Assembly (NCBI GenBank): GCA_034359265.1
Contig: CP136896.1
Coordinates: 8,525,501-8,589,500, forward strand
Source: Canna indica
Lineage: Eukaryota > Streptophyta > Magnoliopsida > Zingiberales > Cannaceae
DNA length: 64,000 nt
Direction: 5' to 3'
Part shown: one piece after another, positions 1 to 10,119 of the stretch
Layout of the letters: each line of letters begins with the position of its first letter
Numbering within the stretch: position 1 is the stretch's first letter
Notes under the pieces: model-generated
Database searches by the model: none
The model's input: only the letters and a program-made list of their open reading frames with translations
What the model was told of the DNA's origin: nothing
Program-made: the position numbers and the translations under genes

Positions 1-190
1 CAACTATGGCGCATCACGGCTCTTGCCCAGGATAAAGTCTAAATTGGCATCCGGGTGCTTGAAGATAAAGTGTTTGTAGCCAACTACAACCGATCTACCC
101 CATTTGGGAGCTAGAGAGCCGGTGGCGGCGGTGGATTTATTTGCCTTCGTGTTCAAGCAATTTAGCAGTAGAACAGGGCAATTGATTTGT
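1..190. other. Unassigned fragment at left edge of segmental duplication P1
   Basis: This stretch repeats almost exactly at 48749-48938 and marks where copy P1 enters the window; the duplication may continue beyond the left edge. On the minus strand a short open frame covers it, but I do not recognise the product and the reading is not conserved at its ends. It is probably a gene or transposon scrap carried along with the SDR block. Confidence 0.5.
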
Positions 191-252
191 TGACTAGCTA
201 ATATTATCAGAGTCTTTAAAAATAGGAGTACATGTGTAGCTTGAATGGACAC

Positions 253-1300
253 AAATTTTCACGAAGTAAGCATAATTAATTGAATTCGTAAATTTAAAAA
301 GTAAGTAGATATAATGAATTACTAAAATAATTAATTATAAAAAAAATAAAATTTAAAAAGTAAGTAGACATAATTAATTAGATTCGAAAATTTGAAAATT
401 AAAATGACATAACTAATTACCAAAATTAAAATGGATGAAAAATAAAATTCAGAAATTAAGTGACCATAATTAATTACCAAAATAAAATGAAGGAAAAATA
501 AAATTTGAAAATTAAGAATGCAATCATTAATTGGATTTAAAAATTTAAAATTAAGCAAAAATAACTAATTACCAAAATAATTAATTATGAAAATAAAAAG
601 TAAAAATAAGTAGACATAATTAATTGGTTTCAAATATTTAAAAATTAAGTCGTCATAATTAATTACCAAAAATAAAATATGTAAATTAACCTGACATGAT
701 TAATTACCAAAATAAAACGAAGAAAAAAAATTCAAAAATTAAGCACATAATTATTTGGATTCAAAAATTTAGAAATTAAGGAGTCATAATTAATTACCAA
801 AATAATTAATTATGGAAAATAAAATTTGAAAATTAGGTAGACACAATTAATTAGATTCGAAATTTTAGAAATTAAGAAGAAATAATTAATTATCAAAATA
901 AAATAGAGGAAAGAATAAATTTTGGAAATTAAGGAGGAATAATTAATTACTAAAATCATTAATTATGAGAAAATAAAAAATGACAAGTAACCGGGTATAA
1001 TTAATTGGATTCATAAAATTAAAATTTTAATAGACATAATTAATTACCAAAATAAATAATTATGAGAAAATAAAATTCAAAAAATGAGCAGGCATAATTA
1101 ATTGAATTTGAAATTTTATAAATCAAGCAAGCATACTTAATTACCAATGTAAAATGGAGAGAAAATATAATTTGAAAATTATGGAGATATAATTAATTGA
1201 ATTCAAAATTATAAAAATTAAGTAAACATAATTAATTATCAAAATAATTCAGAAATTAATTACATTGAGAAAATAAAAATCAGAAATTAAGATATATAAA
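253..1300. repeat. Degenerate AT-rich minisatellite array (P1 copy)
   Basis: About 1 kb of imperfect units of roughly 45-60 bp, each built round an AATTAATT core followed by variants of 'accaaaataa' or 'ggattcaaaaatt' and 'aaaattaag'. It replaces the part of the SDR gene where exon 1, intron 1 and most of exon 2 would be expected. The same array is at 48966-50015 and a related one at 41370-42110. No coding capacity. AT-rich arrays of this sort can act as matrix-attachment DNA, but that is only an inference. Confidence 0.75.
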
Positions 1301-1388
1301 AACAGATGCTGGTCAGATGCTTGTTAAGTACTTTCTTTTCCTTTTTCAAAAACACTAAGTATGCTCAACATAAAATAAAATAAAATTG

Positions 1389-2101
1389 AGAAAGAGAGAA
1401 ACTAATGGACAAAGTTCACTCCATCTTCCAAACATGGAAAGCTCAACATTCTGGTCAGATGCTTGTTAAGTACTTTGCTTTCCTTTTTCAAAAACACTAA
1501 AAACAAATATACTAGTTCTACTTGCTTTGTAGGTTCCAAATGCAGGGATAGGCTTGAACAAACCAACGGTCGATGTTACATCAGACGAGTATAAGCTTGC
1601 GATGAACACCCATTTGGACTCGAGTTTTCATCTGAGCCAACTCGCACACCCTCTTCTCAGGGCATCGGGAAGAGGCTGCATCTTCTTCATCTCCTCCCTC
1701 GCAGGCTTGGTTGGCTTCGGCCCTTCATCTGTGTGTGGGGCAACCAAAGGTAATTAAACTCCATATTGAACTAATCTCAATTAATTCTTCGTGTTCTAGC
1801 TACAATTATATTCTCATCGACTTGTTTTCTTCTTCTTTATCATTAATCAGCTGTAGTGACCCAGCTTGCAAGAAGTCTTACCTGTGAATGGAGCAAGGAT
1901 GAGATTAGAGTGAATTGCGTCGTCCCCGGCGTCATCAGGACCGACCTCTCTAAAATTGTAATGGCCACTTAATGAAGCGTTTATGGCCAAGTTTAATGAC
2001 CGTAACCCTCTTGGGCGAGTGGGAGAGCCAGTGGAGGTGGCAATGCTGGTGGCTTTCCTTTGTCTCCCTGATTCGAGTTATCTGTCGATGGAGGTGTAAT
2101 A
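1389..2101 (+). pseudogene. Tropinone-reductase-like SDR, 5'-truncated copy split by a CACTA element (P1)
   Basis: Contains the 3' end of exon 2 (1389-1453, with a small insertion), exon 3 (1533-1749), exon 4 (1851-1957) and the first part of exon 5 (about 1972-2101). Exon 3 gives the SDR substrate and active-site region ending in GATKG, but the catalytic Tyr of YxxxK is Cys (codon TGT at 1734-1736). Intron 4 is lost, so exon 4 runs almost directly into exon 5. About 20 bp of the conserved ITGQ segment of exon 5 is deleted, and a CACTA transposon starts at 2102, a few codons before the expected stop. Family role: NADPH-dependent carbonyl reductase, cytosolic. Exon 1 and the cofactor-binding glycine motif are absent, so this is a dead copy. 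Confidence 0.85.
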
Positions 2102-2111
2102 CATTACTAGA

Positions 2112-2300
2112 AATAGGTTCTTCAGCAACGGCCGCTCAAGCCGTTGCAGATATGTTGTATCTGCAACGGTCTTGTTACGGGCGGTCAAGCCGTTGCAGAT
2201 ATATAATCACCTTAGCAACGGCTTTCTAACGGACACATGAGTCATTGCTGATGATTACTTATCAGCAACGACGTTCAAACGTATGAGTGAGTCGTTGTTG
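2112..2300. repeat. CACTA left subterminal repeats
   Basis: At least seven copies or near-copies of a 9-10 bp motif (AGCAACGGC or its complement, with decayed forms such as CAGCAACGAC and CATTGCTGAT) in about 190 bp just inside the left end. In characterised CACTA elements such clusters bind the TnpA-type protein. The P2 copy is at 50816-50995. Confidence 0.8.
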
Positions 2301-2305
2301 ATAAG

Positions 2306-2315
2306 TTTATATATA
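2306..2315 (+). promoter_or_regulatory. Candidate TATA box of the CACTA transcript
   Basis: TTTATATATA lies directly after the subterminal repeats and before a GC-rich leader and a likely intron donor (aaggtattc near 2443). Position matches that of transposase promoters in CACTA elements. It is conserved in the P2 copy near 51000. Inferred from position and sequence only. Confidence 0.45.
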
Positions 2316-2807
2316 GCACACGCCTGCGCTCACCCCTTCCTGCTCCTTCTTCTTCCTCTTCCTCTGCTGCCGCCACCTGCTGCCGACGCCGTCGCTCCGT
2401 CCTCGATCGCCGATTCTGACCGCCGCAGCCCCGTCCTGTTCAAGGTATTCCTCGCCGCCTTCTTCCTCCCCATTCATTATAGATCCGACCGAAACTCTAA
2501 ATATATTTAGGGTTTCGGGCAACGGTCGGATCGTTGTCCAGTGTCCGAACACTGGACGCCGGCGCTGCAGTCCGGTGGACTCCGTCACCGAAAATCGATT
2601 AAATATTATTCTATAGATTAATTTTTAGGGTTTAGATTAATTTTTAGATTAATTGTTAGGGTTTAAATTAATTTTTAGATTAATCTATTTAGATTAATGT
2701 TATGTTTTAGATTAATAATGGTATGTTAATTATTTAAATAAATGCTATGTTTTATATTAATATTAATTAATTAGTTAAGATATTAATTAGTCTGAAGTCG
2801 TCCTCAG

Positions 2808-2925
2808 TGGACTCTCGCCGGAATCGTCCACTTTGGACTCGCGCCGAAATCGTCCATTTCAGACTCACGCCGGAATCGTCCATTTCGGACTCGCGTCAGA
2901 ATTGTCCACTATGGACTCGAACTGA
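2808..2925. repeat. Minisatellite of about 27 bp within the CACTA leader
   Basis: About four and a half imperfect units based on 'gactcgcgccgaaatcgtcc' plus a short variable tail. Unit variants differ by one to four bases. The same array is in the second element near 51500-51615 with a slightly different pattern of substitutions. Noncoding in this position, upstream of the transposase start. Confidence 0.7.
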
Positions 2926-3086
2926 CTCAAAATATTTAGAAAATAATCATCCATTCGACGAGTTGATACGTTTCACGTATTCATCGACGACTCGGATATG
3001 ATTTAGCAAAACCTTAGATCTGTTCGGGGGTTGTATGTTCGTGAAAAAGAAGTAGATGATCTTTTATACGACGTACAACCATTGAA

Positions 3087-3331
3087 TTATCCCTGATTGG
3101 ATAATTTGGGAATATAGTTATTTGTATTGCACTTAGTTTTTTCTTTTAACCATTAATTGATTCTAAATTACGGCAGTATCTCTCTTGTTCTCCGATACTC
3201 ACCCATATGATATGCATATTCGGAGAACTGTAGGGAGATGCTGCCGAAATTTAGAATGAAGTTAGCGGTTAAAAGAAATACTTGGTGCAATATGAATAAC
3301 ATAAATTCCGAATGGAATAGGACTATCTCAC
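3087..3331. repeat. Long imperfect hairpin (about 120-bp arms) in the CACTA element
   Basis: The sequence 3087-3205 is an imperfect reverse complement of 3215-3331: for example CTTTTAACC, ACGGCAG and GTTCTCCGA on the left pair with GGTTAAAAG, CTGCCGA and TCGGAGAAC on the right. A short loop of about 15 bases separates the arms. It sits just before the transposase start and is present in both CACTA copies (P2 about 51781-52021). It could be a nested foldback MITE or a small-RNA hairpin. Confidence 0.75.
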
Positions 3332-3375
3332 CTAAAGGCATTAATCGGAGAAATTATCATTGATTGACAGAATCA

Positions 3376-4427
3376 TGTCGGCTGATCGAAGTTGGATGTA
3401 CCGACGTCTTGATCGTGTAGCTTTAACGAATGAGTTTCGATTAGGCATAACTTACTTCCTAAATTTTGCCTATTCGAATTGGAAATTTGTTAGCGTCAGT
3501 GATAAAATCTGATGTCTGTGCCACAATTGCTTAAATGAACGATTTTTGGATCGGGAAACTGTCACTCTACATCTATATAGCAAAGGATTTGCACCAAGAT
3601 ATTTTTGATGAACTTGTCACGGGGAGTCACGTGAAGTCGGGACGTCGAGCAATCCCGTCGTTCAGACACATGGTGAATCTTCCTCTACTAGTATTTCTTC
3701 ATCCAGTCAATCTAATCCCTATAAAACTATGATACTTGATAGTCTTGGGGGTCAATTTCATCTGAATGATAATGTCGATCGGCCAGTTACTGAGACGTTA
3801 GTGCCACCAGATACTACAGGTGTTGATATCACAAAAGTACAAATTGCGGTAGAGATTAATTGCCGAATAAAGAAGCTGCAGAATTTTACAAGATGTACTT
3901 GAAAGCTGCCGATGAACCTTTGTATGAGAATTGTCCTAAATACACTAGGTTTTTGGCAATGACGCAGCTCCTAAACATCAAGGCCGATTGTAATATCAGT
4001 GGGGTTGCGTATGATCAGATTGCAGGATTGATTAATGCAATGCTGCCAACTAATAACAAGTTTGAACCAACTTTTTATAAGACTAAAAAGTAGGTGAGAA
4101 AATTAGGGCTTGGGTACGAAAAAATACACGCGTGCCAAAATAACTGTATTTTATATTATAAAGAAAATGTGCAGTTGGATAAATGACCTATATGTCAACA
4201 TCCTCGTTACAAGGAGAAGAAATCGGTCCGACAGAAAATTATCCCGTTTAAGGTGCTCCGGTATTTTCCACTAACACCGAGGCTTCAAAGATTATTCATG
4301 TGAAAAAACTAAAGATAATGTCAAAGCCCGACATGATCTAGAAATACTTTGTAAGGGACCGGAGTTGGAGTTATAAGAGGTCAACGAACGATATTTGAAG
4401 CCGAAGGCTCCGTATGTGCTAAATAAA
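3376..4427 (+). pseudogene. CACTA transposase (TnpD/TNP2-type), N-terminal part
   Basis: Starts with an ATG whose product begins MSADRSWMYRRLD, the signature of the plant transposase-associated domain. The remaining N-terminal domain follows in shifted frames around 3530-3625 (HLYSKGF and a HGE-type motif). About 3860-4330 encodes the segment that in full-length proteins precedes the DDE domain (LYENCPKYT, NIKADCNIS, LGLGYEKIHAC). Several stops and frameshifts are present. The DDE catalytic core expected after this point is missing: the reading jumps directly to the region before DUF4218. The element therefore cannot make active transposase. Confidence 0.8.
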
Positions 4428-4430
4428 TAA

Positions 4431-5957
4431 CAGATCAAAGATGTTTGTCAATGGATAAAAGAACTCAGATTACCCGATGGATATGTCTCAAACTTATCTC
4501 GTTGTGTGAACGTCGATGATTGCAAAATATCAGGGATGAAGAGCCATGATTGTCATGTATTCATGCAGAGATTGCTTCCGATCGCATTTCGAGATATTCT
4601 ACCTAATAATATTTGGGGTCCGTTGATTGAATTAATTATATTTTTTAGAAATATTTGTGCAAATGTCTTTCGAGTCGAAGATATGTCAACACTTGAAAGT
4701 AATATTGTTGAAATTATATGCAAGCTGAAGCAGTTTTTCCCTCCTGCCTTCTTTGACTCGATGGAGCATCTACCGATACACTTGTCATACGAGGCACGAG
4801 TTGGTGGCCCCGTTCAATACCAGTGGATGTACTTATTTAAAAGATACATGAATCGTCTGAAGAAAAAAGTAAAGAACACCGCAGCTGTTGAAGGATCAAT
4901 ATCTGAATCGTATATCATCCAAGAAATTTCAACATTCTGCTCATTTTACTTTGAATCGACAGTGCAGACAAGATTTGATCATTTTTCACGTAACGATGAC
5001 GGGGTAGTTCGACATTCAGATGGACGTTTAAATATATTTTGTCACTCTAGTCGTGCTTTTGGTTCTCGTCCATCTCGACACTTAAGCGACGAAGAGTATC
5101 ATTTGGCACAATTGTACGTATTACTCAATTGTCCAGAGATTGAACAATTCATTGAAATATTTAACATTGAGATGGTGCAAAAATACTATATTCACAACGA
5201 TCAAGAATCAGAGAGATTACGGAATTGTGATTTCCCTACTTGGATTCGGGCTTACAGCAAAGATCACATAGCTGAAATAGATGAAAGAATATTTAAGTTT
5301 GTTAGTGGACCGTCGCGACTAGTGTCGTGTTATAGCGGATATTTTGTTAATGGGTATAAATTTCACACGGTTGAATATGCATTTACAAAGAAGACGATGA
5401 AAGTCGGGCTCTGCGTGAAAGGGATAACCTATGTTGAATTTGATATGAATTTTTATGGACTGGTGGAAGAAGTGATAGAGTTGCACTACTTCGGCTTGCA
5501 ATCAATTTTCCTATTTAGATGTCATTGGTTTGATACAACAGAAAGGGGCATGAAAGTTCATCCAAAATACAAATTTGTTGAGGTTAATTACAAATCAAAA
5601 TTGGCAGCAAATGAGCCTTTTATATTGGCATCACAAGCCGAACAAGTATATTATGCGAAGTATTCAGCTCGAAATAAAGATAGAGCAGATTGGCGTGTAG
5701 TCTGTAAGACTAAAGGTAGAGAAAGAATTGATCCGATAGTGGGAGAAAATGAGCCGATACCTAATGTAACAGATGATTTCTATCAAGAAGATGATCCTCC
5801 TGTTGTAGATCGTATTATTTCAATACTCGAGGATGCAGACACAACGTCAATTCAATTAGAAGTTGAATATGCTGATGATGACGATCATGAAATTGAGGAA
5901 GCTGGAGATGAAGAAGATGAAGAATTCGAAGACTATTACTCAGATGATGATGAATAA
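4431..5957 (+). CDS. CACTA transposase C-terminal part (DUF4218 and DUF4216 domains), open fragment
   Basis: A 508-codon open frame following a TAA at 4428-4430; it has no proper start of its own and is the 3' part of the transposase gene. It shows the DUF4218 hallmarks (KSHDCHVFMQRLLP, CKLKQFFPPAFFDSMEH, GGPVQYQWMY, VEGSI) in its first third, a DUF4216 block (ELHYFG, FRCHWFD, ILASQAEQVYY) about residues 320-410, and a very acidic Asp/Glu tail. The frame is intact here, but in the P2 copy a TGG has become TGA. Conservation of this part while the catalytic core is lost is typical of internally deleted CACTA elements. Confidence 0.85.
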   Translation, partial: QIKDVCQWIKELRLPDGYVSNLSRCVNVDDCKISGMKSHDCHVFMQRLLPIAFRDILPNNIWGPLIELIIFFRNICANVFRVEDMSTLESNIVEIICKLKQFFPPAFFDSMEHLPIHLSYEARVGGPVQYQWMYLFKRYMNRLKKKVKNTAAVEGSISESYIIQEISTFCSFYFESTVQTRFDHFSRNDDGVVRHSDGRLNIFCHSSRAFGSRPSRHLSDEEYHLAQLYVLLNCPEIEQFIEIFNIEMVQKYYIHNDQESERLRNCDFPTWIRAYSKDHIAEIDERIFKFVSGPSRLVSCYSGYFVNGYKFHTVEYAFTKKTMKVGLCVKGITYVEFDMNFYGLVEEVIELHYFGLQSIFLFRCHWFDTTERGMKVHPKYKFVEVNYKSKLAANEPFILASQAEQVYYAKYSARNKDRADWRVVCKTKGRERIDPIVGENEPIPNVTDDFYQEDDPPVVDRIISILEDADTTSIQLEVEYADDDDHEIEEAGDEEDEEFEDYYSDDDE

Positions 5958-6031
5958 TTATAAAGTATATCTTATATTAAATATATCTTTACTATATATA
6001 TAATAATCTAATTATATGTCTATTCGACAGA

Positions 6032-7549
6032 TATGTCTGGTCGTGGTTATCGTCGCAGGAGAGTTTCGGAGTTTTTGATCGGTCAGACTCCAGCACTTAC
6101 TCCTGTTACCGATGATATTGCTGAGGATAGTACATCCTGACGCAAGCGGCCACGCGGGCCGAACAGGTGGCAACCTCCACCGACCATAGAGTCGCGTAGA
6201 TTCATTAGCGTGATTGGGGAGCGGTAATATATCATGAATTATGAATCATTACAAATTCATTATATCATAATATAATATTAAATTTTAATTTTGTTGTGCA
6301 GGTTCGAGCAAGAAGAAGTGTCAAGGACCATATCTTCTACCATTCGACGATATATGCACGGGGCATGGCCCACGTGGTCTCACGTGCCCAGTGAGCACGT
6401 TCACATGATATGGCGCGAGTTTGAGGCACGTATTAATTTTTTTTTTATACATGCATGATGATTAATATTGGTACTGATATTATTATTTTGCAGGCTCGTT
6501 ATACATGGGCTGAGGACTAGAGGTCCTTCATTTATGCTGCCTGGGAGACTATTTTCCGGCAGAGGTACAATGGACAGCTAGGGCAGGGTCGGTCCCAAGC
6601 GATGGCCTGAGTTGGGACCACAAACATCGCGGAGGCTCGGGGATACGACCCCGATTGGATTACTCTTGATATATGGGACCAGCTCGTGGCATCATGGTCA
6701 ATGGATCGATGGCAAGAGGTTTCTAGGACTACGACTAGAAACAACATGTCAGGGGGAGGAGCGCGTCACACTCGTGGCTCTATTTCATTTGCAGTGCACA
6801 CAAATCATATGGTAAGTATTATACCTTACTTTTAATTATATATTTTATTTGTTACTCTGTGTACTAATTAATGTATTTGTTCTGTAAATATAGACGACGG
6901 TGTCGGACGACGGGACTGTCCAGCGACCCTCCCCGATGGCGGTGTTTGAGCGGACTCACCGTCGAGTACATGGGAGGGGAAGTACATCGACAACCGCGCT
7001 GCATATATTATGGTAAGTATATTTGTTTAAATTATTCATTATATATTTATAGATTTAAGTTTTATGAAAAATATTAAACAAAAAATCAAATTCGAGTAGG
7101 AGACCTACACTCAGAAGGTGATACAGAGCGGGGGCACCTCCGAGGACTTTGACGCATGAGCGTGGGTCGAGGCTGCAGGTGGCTGGGATCACGGCCGCGT
7201 ATATGACTTTGCAGATAGTGGTCATGCATGAGCTGTGCTAGGGCCACTTGGGGCACCGACCCCTCCGGTCGCTGGTGAGCGACCGTCCACCTCCAGGTCT
7301 AGTTATGATCAGAGTAGCATGATAAGGACACTGGAGGAGACGGTCGCGCATCAGAGTGAGATGATGGAGCATCATAGTCAGATGATGACGAAGATGCATG
7401 CTATGCTACGCAACATCTCAACTCATACCGGAGCAAGCATCCCCTCGGCATCATCTGGTCCATCGTCCTTGAGTCAGTCCATGCCAGTGTATACCCAAGC
7501 ACTCCAAACCCCACCATATGATCTAGACCATCCTTCATCGTCATCGTGA
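6032..7549 (+). pseudogene. Second CACTA gene, Ptta/En/Spm plant transposase (TnpA-like), decayed
   Basis: Probable exons: 6032-about 6225, 6302-6429, 6494-6811, 6894-7012 and 7100-7549, with GT-AG junctions. The product begins MSGRGYRRRR and continues through TWSHVPSEHVHMIWREF, HTRGSISFAVH, GKYIDNRAAYIM and GGWDHGRVYDF, the order seen in Transposase_24 proteins, ending in a helical EMMEHHSQMMTKM segment and a Ser-rich tail. In-frame stops occur near 6138, 6516, 6607, 7157 and 7228. In active CACTA elements this protein binds the subterminal repeats. Same order and similar lesions in P2 (54722-56239). Confidence 0.75.
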
Positions 7550-7829
7550 TATTTATTATTATTATTTTATATTGACTTTGTTACTTAGATACTATACTTG
7601 ATTAATTTGTTTTGTTTGGATATTGATACTTCAATTTTCAATTTGAATAGTTTTTATACGATTGTGGATAATTATAAATATAAGTATAATTATTTTGATA
7701 TATATATAGGTATGTTTGTGATGTGTATATGAATGGATGTGTGTATGGGTGTGTGAGTTATATATCAGATAATGTGTCAATGTATTAATGGAAATTTGGA
7801 ATTTTAAAAAAAATTTAGCTACAGGTCTA

Positions 7830-8150
7830 GGTCATCAGCAACGGCTTTCCCACGGACGTCTGTGGGAAAGTCGTTACTAAAAGTGTATCGTAAGCCGTTG
7901 CTGATGACCTACATCAATGACTTAGCAACGGACTTTCACTAACGGCGTTGCCACGGCCGCTCGGGCTGTTGCTAATAGTTTTAGCACCAACAACGTCGTG
8001 TTCGTGGCAGAGCCGTTGCTGATCCGTTGCTAAGTTATCAGCAACGCGTATTTTTGCCACGGCGCCGTTGCAATGGGTCGGGCAGTTGCACGCCATTGCT
8101 GATGGTTTTCAATAACGGCTCCTGATTCAGCAACGGCTCCTGATGCCTAT
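7830..8150. repeat. CACTA right subterminal repeats with a nested palindrome
   Basis: At least ten AGCAACGG/CCGTTGCT motifs in both orientations. The outermost feature is an inverted repeat at 7830-7910: ggtCATCAGCAACGGCTT pairs with AAGCCGTTGCTGATGacc, and between them CTTTCCCACGGACGTC lies opposite GTCTGTGGGAAAG. P2 equivalent 56520-56840. Confidence 0.8.
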
Positions 8151-8163
8151 TATTCCAGTAGTG

Positions 8164-8246
8164 ATAGTCAACGGCTTTGTTTAACTCATTTTCTTAGATG
8201 CTACTTTTATCGATCTATCAAAACATCATCATATATTTGTTTGTAC
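8164..8246 (+). pseudogene. 3' end of the SDR gene displaced by the CACTA element
   Basis: Directly after the CACTA right end the sequence reads on as the last codons and stop of SDR exon 5 (atagtcaacggctttgttTAA) and then the 3' UTR, matching 14396-14490 of the neighbouring copy. This confirms the insertion point and the ATA target duplication. Confidence 0.85.
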
Positions 8247-8511
8247 TCAGTGGTGGAGCCAAGAATCAAAATCATCAAAATCTAGGAGGACAAACTTGAA
8301 GCAACAAGCTCAAAAGATAATTCATTATAATATGATATAAAATCAATAAATATCATTCAAGCATAATTTATAATTACAAAATATATTTTAATTTTTTTTA
8401 AAAAAATAATTATTCTAGATGAATTTTATACATTGATAACGTTGCATAATAATCTCATTGACAATTATTTAAAAATATTTATCTTAACAAAATATTTTAA
8501 TCATCAAAATA
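8247..8511. other. Unassigned AT-rich sequence
   Basis: No gene seen. It opens with agtggtggagccaag, a phrase common at the edge of plant nonautonomous elements, but no matching end or target duplication was found. Present also at 56936-57205. Confidence 0.4.
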
Positions 8512-8938
8512 TTTCTGCAGGGAATTGTTGAGCCAAGCTACATAATGAGCAAAGAACAACCAGCTGATGTGCTCACCAAATCATTATCAGCGCAGCAACA
8601 TTAGTATTTGACATACAAATTGGGTCTAGAGAAACCTACTCCAGCTCCAACTTGAGGGGGTGTATTGAAGTATGGTAAAGAAGTAGACTGCTATGTAAGT
8701 AGTTAATTTCGTTAGGTAATTGATAAAGTTGTAATTGTTGAATAAAGCAAGATTAGTTTAGACATTTACCATTTTTTACTGTTTGCATATAAGCGCGAAA
8801 GTGATGTAGCGCACAGGTTAATTTTTTCAACTTTACTTTTTCCCACCTTGTATTTTTGGTTGTTCATTGAGATAATGAAAGGTGTGGAGCATCATCTTCT
8901 TTTTTAATTGTCCGGCTCTTCGATCGTGAATCTCTTCA
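8512..8938 (+). mobile_element. 3' end of a Ty1-copia element (pol tail, PPT and 3' LTR)
   Basis: 8521-8640 encodes the end of a copia RNase H domain (SKEQPADVLTKSLSAQQH, stop, then KLGLEKPT). It is followed by a polypurine tract (ttgaggggg, 8652-8660) and an LTR starting TGTATTGAAG at 8661 and ending about 8938 in TTCA. The rest of the element is missing. The P2 copy is at 57202-57630. Confidence 0.75.
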
Positions 8939-8939
8939 G

Positions 8940-9335
8940 TACTCGTATATAATAAAATTATTTATGATTAGTGGATATTGATCCACTGTGAGTGATTTGA
9001 AAGATTTTTAAATTAATTTTTAAGAAAGTATAACAACACTCCTCGGTGAATAATCAACACCGGAATTTGTACTGTATAACTCGGTACGCACGCCAAAGTA
9101 GAAGAGTTACCAGATTTGAGGCAGCCGTGATCCTCTTATTTTGCAGCAAGGGAGAGATTTGCATCTCAAAGTCACAGGCTGATGTCTCATCCGCAGTTAT
9201 ATAATTAGGATTGGAGTTGTCATAGATGCGATGTGTGATGGGAGATATATTTTGACTATTTCACTCCATTCTTAGGGTTTTAAAACTCAGAGTAGATGTG
9301 TCAGCTTGAATGGACATAATTTTTCATAATATATA
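8940..9335 (+). pseudogene. Decayed SDR exon-2 relic unit R1
   Basis: From about 9085 the sequence follows SDR exon 2 (gcacgcc..agtagaagagtta..agatttg..gcagccgtg), has an internal deletion of about 35 bp, then rejoins it (gcagcaagggagagatttg..tcacaggctgatgtctcatccgcagtt) and continues in eroded form to the exon end (ttcactccattctt). The same unit, with shared flanks, occurs four more times in the window. No coding potential remains. Confidence 0.75.
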
Positions 9336-9345
9336 ATTATATATT

Positions 9346-9955
9346 CAGAAATTTTTTAAAGTAGGTTTTTGAGAAGAAAAAAATTCTAGATCCAAATTTT
9401 AAGAGTCCAAATTCTCAAAAATGAAACTTAGTTGATTTGATACTCATTTTATTCCATGAGCTAAAATCTTTAATCACATATTTTTTAACCGATTTTGATT
9501 CAAAATTAAAAAAAAAAATTCTAAAATATTTTTTTACAATAAAAGTAAAGTGTTAGAGTCTAAAAAATATTTTTTCAAAGTCTCTAATTTATTAAAGAGT
9601 TTTGCACAAAGTCTATAAAACTAAGTTTAAATTAAAAATTATGAAATATTTTAATACAAAATATTTTTTTAACCACATCACATTTTTTATATTTTAAAAA
9701 ATACTTTATTAATTAATATTTTTTTAAAAATTATAAAACTATTATAGACTTTGGGCAAAAGCTTCTAATGCATTAGAAACTTTTGCCCAAAGTCTATAAA
9801 ACTAATTTTTAATTAAAAATAGTAAAATATTTTTTGTCCAAAATATTTTCATAGACTCTAGCACATTTTTTATATCACATATATATTTTTTATAAATTAA
9901 ATTTTATTTTTTATAATTATAAAATTATTATAAACAAAAGTCTCTAACTCATTAG
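9346..9955 (+). mobile_element. Mutator-like MITE, left part (P1, interrupted)
   Basis: Left part of a long-TIR element; complete at 58036-59059. The 10-bp target duplication ATTATATATT precedes it at 9336-9345 and recurs at 15612-15621 after the right part. At 9955/9956 it breaks abruptly into the Q1 segment. The region equivalent to 58211-58645 is present both here and again at 14748-15176. Confidence 0.8.
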
Positions 9956-10119
9956 TGTAGACTAATATTTCTCGGATTCAATCATCCATGAAAATTATAA
10001 ATCCTTTTTAAACAATAAAATAATAGTTTCGAGATACGTGTGATGTTAAGGAGATGACACATCTGGCCTCCGAACTAATTAACTATAATTATTCTTGTGG
10101 CTCAAAACACCAACATATA

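Larger units (their letters stand above)
2102..8163 (+). mobile_element. CACTA (En/Spm) DNA transposon, defective, P1 copy
   Basis: A 6,062-bp element with inverted ends reading CATTACTAGAA (left) and CACTACTGGAA (right end, reverse complement), flanked by the 3-bp target duplication ATA (2099-2101 and 8164-8166). Subterminal regions are packed with cAGCAACGGc/gCCGTTGCTg motifs in both orientations, typical of CACTA transposase-binding regions. Inside are a transposase gene lacking its catalytic core and a second Ptta/En/Spm-type gene with stops, so it is non-autonomous. It interrupts the last exon of an SDR gene. The copy at 50796-56853 has the same insertion point and duplication, so both descend from one insertion. 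Confidence 0.92.

Noticed and set aside
2283..2588. Open frames on both strands around the GC-rich CACTA leader
   Set aside because: They overlap each other, occur in an untranslated leader region and lack domains; likely 5' UTR and intron.
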